Assembly: GCF_003610995.1 (NCBI RefSeq)
Contig: NZ_CP032543.1
Location: 2,728,001-2,792,000 of the forward strand
DNA from: Streptomyces griseus subsp. griseus
GTDB taxonomy: Bacteria; Actinomycetota; Actinomycetes; Streptomycetales; Streptomycetaceae
DNA: 64,000 bases
Reading direction: 5' to 3'
In this document: piece by piece, positions 59,083 through 64,000 of the stretch
How the letters are laid out: every line of letters begins with the position of its first letter
Position numbering within the stretch: position 1 is the stretch's first letter
Notes under the pieces: model-generated
Databases searched by the model: none
The model's input: only the letters and a program-made list of their open reading frames with translations
Told to the model about the DNA's origin: nothing
Program-made: the position numbers and the translations under genes

Positions 59083-60720
59083 TCAGCCGCCGCGCACGTC
59101 CTGCTGGTGGCTGAGGCGGCGGCGCAGGTCGGCGGGGAGCGGGTGGTGCGGGCCGTATGTGCGCTCCGCGTCGTACAGCAGCGCCTGGAGCTGGGCGCGC
59201 CCCGCCGTGTGGTCCCCGACCGCGAGCAGGAGCTGCCCGATGCGGTGGCGGATGTCGAGGGCGCGGCCGGGGTCGGTGGTGACGGCCCCGTAGGCGTTCT
59301 CGTAGTACGGGAGGACCGCGCGGTACTCGCCGAGCGCGGCCGTGGCCTCGCCGAGCTGTTCCAGGCACTGGGCGGCGTCGTAACGGAACTGGAGGACCTG
59401 GGGGTCGGCCGGCCAGGACTCGGCGGTGCGGTCCTCCGCGAGGCGGCGCAGCTCCGGGAGGGCACGGCGGAACTGCCCGTCGTCCATCAGCGTCGCCGCG
59501 TACTGCTTGCGCAGGATGCGAACGACCGGGGAGTGCTCGCCGTGCTCGGCGGCGGCCGCCGGGAGGATCGCGCCGAGGATGTCCACGGCCTGGGTGATCC
59601 GGCCCTCGCCGAGCAGCTTCTTCACCTCGTCGACGGCCTGGGCGACGTCCGGCCGGGCGGGCGGCGGGGTGAAGTTGGCCGGGGCCGTGAGCGGCGGTGG
59701 CGGGGAGAGGAGGGAGGCGACGGCGGGCCAGGGGGTGGTGCCGGCCTGGGCCTGCGACGGTACGGAGACGGACGGGGGTACGGGCGAGGTGGCCGGGGTC
59801 GCGGCGCGGTCCGGCCAGGGGGCGTGCGGGCGCAGGAAGGGGCGGGTCGGGTCGAGGGGCCCGGCGGGGGCGCCGTGCTTGGGGAGCAGGGGGGCCAGCT
59901 CCTCGTACACCTCCTGTGCGGAGGCGGGCCGCTCCTGCGGGTCCTTGGCGAGCAGCCGCAGCACGAGGGCCTCCAGCGCGGCCGGGATCTCGGGCCTGCT
60001 CTGCCGTACGGGCACCGGCGGCTCGTAGAGGTGGCGGTGCAGGACGCCGAGCGCGGTGGACCCGGCGAACGGCACGTCACCGCTGAGCAGTTCGTGCAGG
60101 ACGATCCCGAGGGCGTACAGATCGGTGTACGGGCCGACCGCGCCGCCCATCGCCTGCTCGGGGGCCATGTAGGCCGGGGAGCCGATCGGTGAACCGGTGT
60201 GCGTGAGGCGGGTGGTGTCCGTGTCGAGGACGGAGGCGACGCCGAGATCGAGGACGGTGACGGAGCCGTCGGGCCGGACCATCACGTTCCGGGGCTTCAG
60301 GTCGCGGTGGACGATCGGCACCGCGTGGACGGCGCAGAGGACCGCGCAGAGCTGAGCGGCGACCGCGGCGGCCCACGGCCAGGGGTACGGTTCCTGCTCG
60401 GCCAGGTGGTCGGCGAGGTCGGCGCCCTCCACGTACTGCATGACGAGGAAGAGGTCGTCGCCGTCGCTGCCCGCGTCGTGGACGGTGACCAGGCCGGGGT
60501 GGTCGACCTGGGCGGTGACCCGGCACTCGCGGACGAACCGGCGGCGCAGCTCGTCGGCGGCGTCGCTGCCGGTGGGCCCGGCGACCCGGTCCGGACGCAG
60601 CAGCTTCACCGCGACGCGGCGGTCCAGCCGCTGGTCGTACGCCGTCCAGACCTGGCCCATGCCGCCCTGGCCGAGGATGGTGGCCAGCTCGTACCGCCCG
60701 GCGATGACCCGGTTGCTCAC
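59083..60720 (-). CDS. serine/threonine protein kinase with C-terminal TPR-like region
   Basis: A 545-residue soluble Hanks-type kinase. The glycine loop is LGQGGMGQV (17-25), ATP Lys K39, catalytic loop HRDLKPRN with D140 and N145, and DLG (D158) instead of DFG; the activation segment has GSPAYMAPEQA. After about residue 275 a Pro/Ala linker leads to helical repeats (residues about 350-540, LLGEGRITQAVDILGAILP, AALGEYRAVLPYYENAYG). There is no membrane helix; the upstream membrane protein overlaps it by four bases (GTGA) and may anchor it. Confidence 0.92.
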   Translation of the reverse strand: MSNRVIAGRYELATILGQGGMGQVWTAYDQRLDRRVAVKLLRPDRVAGPTGSDAADELRRRFVRECRVTAQVDHPGLVTVHDAGSDGDDLFLVMQYVEGADLADHLAEQEPYPWPWAAAVAAQLCAVLCAVHAVPIVHRDLKPRNVMVRPDGSVTVLDLGVASVLDTDTTRLTHTGSPIGSPAYMAPEQAMGGAVGPYTDLYALGIVLHELLSGDVPFAGSTALGVLHRHLYEPPVPVRQSRPEIPAALEALVLRLLAKDPQERPASAQEVYEELAPLLPKHGAPAGPLDPTRPFLRPHAPWPDRAATPATSPVPPSVSVPSQAQAGTTPWPAVASLLSPPPPLTAPANFTPPPARPDVAQAVDEVKKLLGEGRITQAVDILGAILPAAAAEHGEHSPVVRILRKQYAATLMDDGQFRRALPELRRLAEDRTAESWPADPQVLQFRYDAAQCLEQLGEATAALGEYRAVLPYYENAYGAVTTDPGRALDIRHRIGQLLLAVGDHTAGRAQLQALLYDAERTYGPHHPLPADLRRRLSHQQDVRGG

Positions 60721-61321
60721 CGGCCTTCGCCCTCCTTGCGGAGGTAGTCGCTGAGCTCGTCCAGCTCCGCCCGGACCTGGTCGAGGCGCTGGGGCGCGGG
60801 CTTGGGGGTGTGGTCTCGACGGTGTACGGGTTCGGGATGGGCGGCGGCGTCGGGTGCTGCGCCTGGGGCCGGACGGGCGGCTGGTTCTGGACCTGGGCGG
60901 GCGGGTGCTGGTGGACGGCCGGCCGGTACGGGGCGGGGCCGGGCACCGGCGTCCGGGTGTCGTACGGTCCGGGCCCGGCGAAGTGCCGCGTCTCCATGAT
61001 CAGGTAGTACGTGATGACGCCGGCCAGGTTCACTATGAGCCAGCCCATCCCGATCAGCGCCTGGGCGTCCGTCATCTCCTCCTCCTCGGGCAGGCCCGCG
61101 AAGAAGGCGGACAGGCCGATGGTGAGGAGGACCGTGACCGCCAGCAGCCACCAGTCACGGGGCTTACGGGTGACGACCGCGAGCCTCAGCATCGCCACCC
61201 ACCCGAGGAACCCGCAGCTCAGCACGGTCAGCACAACAAAGATCGCGCGCAGCGTGGTGATCGTCCCCGAGGACGGCCGGGACGTCGGCGGCTGCTGCGG
61301 CGGATAGCCGTAGCCGTGCAT
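60717..61321 (-). CDS. membrane protein coupled to the kinase, apparent 1-base frameshift
   Basis: Start ATG 61321 with AGGAG six bases upstream. MHGYGYPPQQPP is followed by three membrane helices (TTLRAIFVVLTVLSCGFLGW, WWLLAVTVLLTIGLSAFFAG, GMGWLIVNLAGVITYYLIM) and a Pro/Gln-rich tail (VHQHPPAQVQNQPPVRPQ). The frame then runs into nonsense over the kinase gene, while the -1 frame gives a natural coiled-coil end (QRLDQVRAELDELSDYLRKE) stopping at 60717. One added base in the 5-base run at 60804-60808 restores a single protein of about 200 residues. Function unknown. Confidence 0.75.
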
Positions 61322-61423
61322 GTGCTGCTCCTGGGAGGCGTACGAGAGTCGGGCGTGTGAGGTGAGCGTATACACCGCCGCCGACAGACCGTCCCCGGTT
61401 GTGTCCAACCGTTGCCTATGAGG

Positions 61424-61830
61424 TCACCGGGGCGTGACCGTACCGTCCGTCAGCCCGTCGTACATCGCCTTCACCAGCTGCCCGCCGAGCCGTCCCGCTG
61501 TCCGCAGGGCGTCCTCGAATGCGGCGAGCGCGCGGAACTGCTCCCCGTACCGCTGCTGTCCGGCCGGCGGCGGGCGTCCAGCCGGGCGGCGGTGGAGGCG
61601 TAGCTGCTGGCCTGGCGGTGGTTGGCGGTGCCCCGGAGGAACCCGGCGAGGAACCATGGGTCGATGGCGTCCGGATCGGGGCGCAGGAGCTGGAGGTTGC
61701 GGCCGGGCACGGCCCCTGCGGTCGCCTCGTCGAGGAGTTCGATGACGGGGACGCGCGGCTGGCGCGGGGCCCGGTCGCGCCAGGGGTCGAGTACCGCGAC
61801 AGCCGCCGCGCCCTGGTGCCCCCTCACACG
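61424..61830 (-). pseudogene. C-terminal remnant of an N-6 DNA methylase
   Basis: One frame reads LLDEATAGAVPGRNLQLLRP then DPDAIDPWFLAGFLRGTANH and STAARLDARR; a second frame continues RYGEQFRALAAFEDALRTAG to YDGLTDGTVTPR and a stop at 61424. This is the make-up of the tail of type I-like N-6 adenine DNA methylases of Streptomyces. The residues between the two frames are deleted and the whole N-terminal and catalytic part is missing. The gene is therefore a remnant. Confidence 0.75.
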
Positions 61831-62570
61831 CGGTGCCGCACCCACACGTTCGGCTCGGCGTAGACGGCGTACCCGTGCGTGGGCGAACACTGCACCGGCA
61901 CCAGCGCGCCCGGCACCTCCACCGGACCGTCCGTGTCGAACGGCAGCCCGGTCCACGTCCGCCACTGCTCCAGCGTCCCGCTCACCGTCATCGACACCGG
62001 TGCCACCGAGTCCACGACCCCGCCCGCCCGGACGTGGACCCGCAGCCACGGGTCCTCGGGCAGCCCGTCCTCGGGGCGGGTGAGCCGGGCGTACTCCTCC
62101 ATCGGCAGCGCGGGCCGCAGGTGCTTGCCGCTCGGCCGCACCGGGGCGACGACCTCCCCGAAGCCGTGCCGGCCCGCGTTCTCCCGCATCGCGGCCAGCA
62201 TGCGGCCCGAGATCCCCTTGCCCTGGTGACCGGTGGCCACCGTGATCTCCAGCGCGCCGACGGTGTCGGGGGTCCGCCCGCGCCGCAGGTCCGAGAAGGC
62301 CCAGAGCAGCATCCGGTCCCAGCCGCCGGCGGGGAGCTGCCCGCGCCCGGGGGCGTCCACCTCGAAGGGGACGCTGTAGGCGCGGGCGACCACGGTGCCG
62401 CCCGGGTCGGTGGCGACGAGCACGTACTGCGGGAACTCGACGGCCACCCGCCCGAAGTTGGCCCAGCCGACGATGTCCTCCAGGACGAACTCCGGCCAGT
62501 CGTCCGGCATCCGGTCCAGGGCGTCGGCGAGCTCGGGGCGCTCGGCGAGCGTGGTGATGCGCAGTTCCAT
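61824..62570 (-). CDS. GNAT-family acetyltransferase
   Basis: A 248-residue protein starting MELRITTLAERPELADALDR. The GNAT acetyl-CoA site is ALEITVATGHQGKGISGRML (about residues 110-130), with MRENAGRHGFGEVVAPVRPS after it. ATG 62570 gives a compact fold; an upstream extension is not protein-like. The C-terminal 80 residues are a family extension. Substrate unknown. Confidence 0.82.
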   Translation of the reverse strand: MELRITTLAERPELADALDRMPDDWPEFVLEDIVGWANFGRVAVEFPQYVLVATDPGGTVVARAYSVPFEVDAPGRGQLPAGGWDRMLLWAFSDLRRGRTPDTVGALEITVATGHQGKGISGRMLAAMRENAGRHGFGEVVAPVRPSGKHLRPALPMEEYARLTRPEDGLPEDPWLRVHVRAGGVVDSVAPVSMTVSGTLEQWRTWTGLPFDTDGPVEVPGALVPVQCSPTHGYAVYAEPNVWVRHRV

Positions 62571-62751
62571 GCGGCCGACCCTAACCGGACCACACCCCCT
62601 GCGACCAGGCATTTCCGACCGTCCGGACCCGTGCGGCGGCCGATCCCGGGGGCCGTTCTCCGGAAGCCCGGACCGAGGAACCGTGAGGTGTTCATGCCGC
62701 GTCCCCACCCGTGACTTCGTACCCGTGCACGACGCCATGAGGAGCAGCACC

Positions 62752-63417
62752 ATGACCCACCCAGGCAGTACGCCCTCCCGTCCCCGCAGAGGTGCCGGGT
62801 GTCTGCGGAGCCTGCTGGTGCTGGCGGTGATTCTCGGCCTGGGCTACGGCGCGTCCAAGGTCTTCGGCGACAAGGACTCCTCCGCCTCGGACTCCTCCTC
62901 GTCGGCCCCCTCCTCCGCCTCGGACGGCAAGGGCGGTTCGTGGAAGGTGGGCGACTGCGGCGGGCCGGACCCGGAGAACAAGCCGGACGGCTACCGCGCG
63001 TTCGACTGCGACGACTCCGGGGCGACCTTCGAGGCGCTGGAGATCAGGAGCGCGAGCATCCTGCCCAACGCGATCCAGTGCCCGGCCGGGACGGACCTGA
63101 TCATCCAGGTCTCCCGGGTCTTCGGTTCCGGCGGCAACAAGAAGGGCGGCGGCATCCCCACCAACACCGTCTGCGGCCGCAACCTGACGGGCGACCACCC
63201 CGGGGATGCGGGCGCCGGGGGCGGGCAGCTGGTGAAGGGTGACTGCATCACACCGACCGCCAAGGAGATCGCCTGCGCCTCGGCCGGGTCCGACGCCTTC
63301 AAGGTCCTCGACCTCGTCGAGGAGAAGGAGGAGTGCCCAGCGGCGGCGACGGAGCCGATGCAGCTGATGATGGCGGTGGGCAGGCCGTACAACGTGATCT
63401 GCGGCGGCAAGGCCTGA
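62752..63417 (+). CDS. LppU/SCO3897-like membrane protein
   Basis: A 221-residue protein with a basic N-terminus, one membrane helix (LRSLLVLAVILGLGYGASKV, about 18-37), a Ser/Asp-rich linker, and an extracytoplasmic domain with about eight cysteines (KVGDCGGPDPENK, YRAFDCDDSGATFEAL, IQCPAGTDLI, KGDCITPTAKEIACA). Cys-rich LppU-like proteins are common and unstudied in Streptomyces. ATG 62752 has AGGAG at eight bases; ATG 62737 is possible. Confidence 0.75.
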   Translation: MTHPGSTPSRPRRGAGCLRSLLVLAVILGLGYGASKVFGDKDSSASDSSSSAPSSASDGKGGSWKVGDCGGPDPENKPDGYRAFDCDDSGATFEALEIRSASILPNAIQCPAGTDLIIQVSRVFGSGGNKKGGGIPTNTVCGRNLTGDHPGDAGAGGGQLVKGDCITPTAKEIACASAGSDAFKVLDLVEEKEECPAAATEPMQLMMAVGRPYNVICGGKA

Positions 63418-63454
63418 CACGCTCCACGGCTCCGCAGGGCACGGACCCGCGGCG

Positions 63455-64000
63455 TCATCCTCCGCACTGGGCGAGCATGGCCTGCTTGTCCGGTGCGGTG
63501 ACGGGGAGTTCGTACTTCAGCGAGACCTGGGCGAACCGCACCGCGTAGGAGCAGCGGACCTGCTTGTACGGCGGCAGCCAGGCAGCAGGGCCGGAGTCGC
63601 GCTTGGCATTGTTGGCCGGGCCGTCCACCGGCAGGAGGTTGAGCGGGTCGTTGGCGATCTGCTGCCGCTTGGTCTCGTTCCAGCGGGCGGCGCCCATCTG
63701 CCAGTTGTAGGAGAGCGGCATCACATGGTCGATCTGCACCTCGGTCGCTTGCTGCTTGCGCCAGTCGATGCTCTTGCCGGTGTAGGGGTCCTTGAGCTTC
63801 AGCGAGACGACGACGCAGTTGGAGCCCGAGCGGTGTTCGACGTCCTTGCCGTCGCGGGCGAGGAGGTCGTTGCGGGTGTCGCAGCCGTTGCGGGCGAGCG
63901 GGATGCCGTCGATCCCGTCCTTCCACGCCGAGCCGAACTTGCTCCGCTCGTAACCGGTCTTCGGGCCGCGCCCCTTGGTGGCGACCTTCTCGATGACCTT
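63455..64000 (-). CDS. HNH endonuclease-type protein (DUF1524/GmrSD C-terminal), partial
   Basis: The last 182 codons are in the window; the N-terminus is beyond base 64000. LARNGCDTRNDLLARD, VQIDHVMPLSYNWQMGAARW and ANDPLNLLPVDGPANNAKRD form the HNH/DUF1524 fold with DH and N metal residues, ending with a WLPPYKQVRCSYAVRFAQVS tail. Such proteins are often secreted nucleases in Streptomyces; the missing signal region prevents a decision. Confidence 0.85.
   Translation of the reverse strand, partial: KVIEKVATKGRGPKTGYERSKFGSAWKDGIDGIPLARNGCDTRNDLLARDGKDVEHRSGSNCVVVSLKLKDPYTGKSIDWRKQQATEVQIDHVMPLSYNWQMGAARWNETKRQQIANDPLNLLPVDGPANNAKRDSGPAAWLPPYKQVRCSYAVRFAQVSLKYELPVTAPDKQAMLAQCGG

Overview
The window is about 71-73 % GC-looking actinobacterial chromosome with Shine-Dalgarno-led genes, strong third-position GC bias, frequent GTG/TTG starts and almost no TTA codons. 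Gene content and order match the conserved core of a Streptomyces chromosome around enolase, rpfA and the bldA tRNA. From memory this corresponds to roughly SCO3045-SCO3110 of S. coelicolor; I could not check that by search. Most of the window is vertically inherited core, with small accessory and decaying patches.

Layout. 1-10.8 kb: tail of an LCP-family envelope protein, two conserved hypotheticals, a RibD/DHFR-like reductase, an acyl-CoA dehydrogenase, UDP-glucose dehydrogenase, a VOC protein, an SGNH hydrolase, an M19 dipeptidase, purE-purK and a GtrA-like protein. 10.8-14.9 kb: an OmpR-type two-component pair and a POT peptide transporter whose leader holds a 23-base C tract. 14.9-19.4 kb: a four-gene cell-surface operon (two sorted wall proteins of one family and two membrane-anchored ectodomain proteins). 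19.5-21.9 kb: a partner-switching sigma-factor module (anti-sigma-like kinase, STAS antagonist, SigB/SigI-like sigma factor). 22-27.7 kb: the histidine utilisation operon hutU, an M20 hydrolase, hutF and hutI. 27.8-28.5 kb: wreck of an APC-type permease. 28.7-30.9 kb: an operon of three roadblock/LC7-like proteins and one PATAN-like/winged-helix protein, two of them with TTA codons. 31-39 kb: RpiR regulator, small membrane protein, cystathionine beta-synthase, SGNH hydrolase, thiolase followed by a 100-bp tandem repeat, two hypotheticals. 39-40.2 kb: Bax-inhibitor-1 family protein and the bldA tRNA-Leu(UAA). 40.7-50.9 kb: MacB-like ABC transporter, CFA-type methyltransferase, NADH dehydrogenase II with Rex-type operators, ACR3/BASS transporter, Ppx/GppA phosphatase, DUF501 protein, FtsB-like protein. 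51-55 kb: enolase, rpfA under a ydaO-type c-di-AMP riboswitch, and an rpfC-like gene with a frameshift. 55-64 kb: cytochrome P450, Sel1-like protein, MazG, SurA-like lipoprotein, Ser/Thr kinase with a coupled membrane protein, DNA-methylase remnant, GNAT protein, LppU-like protein and a partial HNH nuclease.

Themes. Several genes serve development and the envelope: bldA, the sigma module, Rpf muralytic enzymes under c-di-AMP control, and the sorted surface operon. The most interesting points are the TTA-containing roadblock operon in the same window as bldA, the surface operon that resembles the Firmicute WxL/DUF916 complexes, and three genes (sigma factor, rpfC-like, kinase-coupled membrane protein) that each need a single added base to be intact, which raises the question of sequencing errors in short homopolymers.
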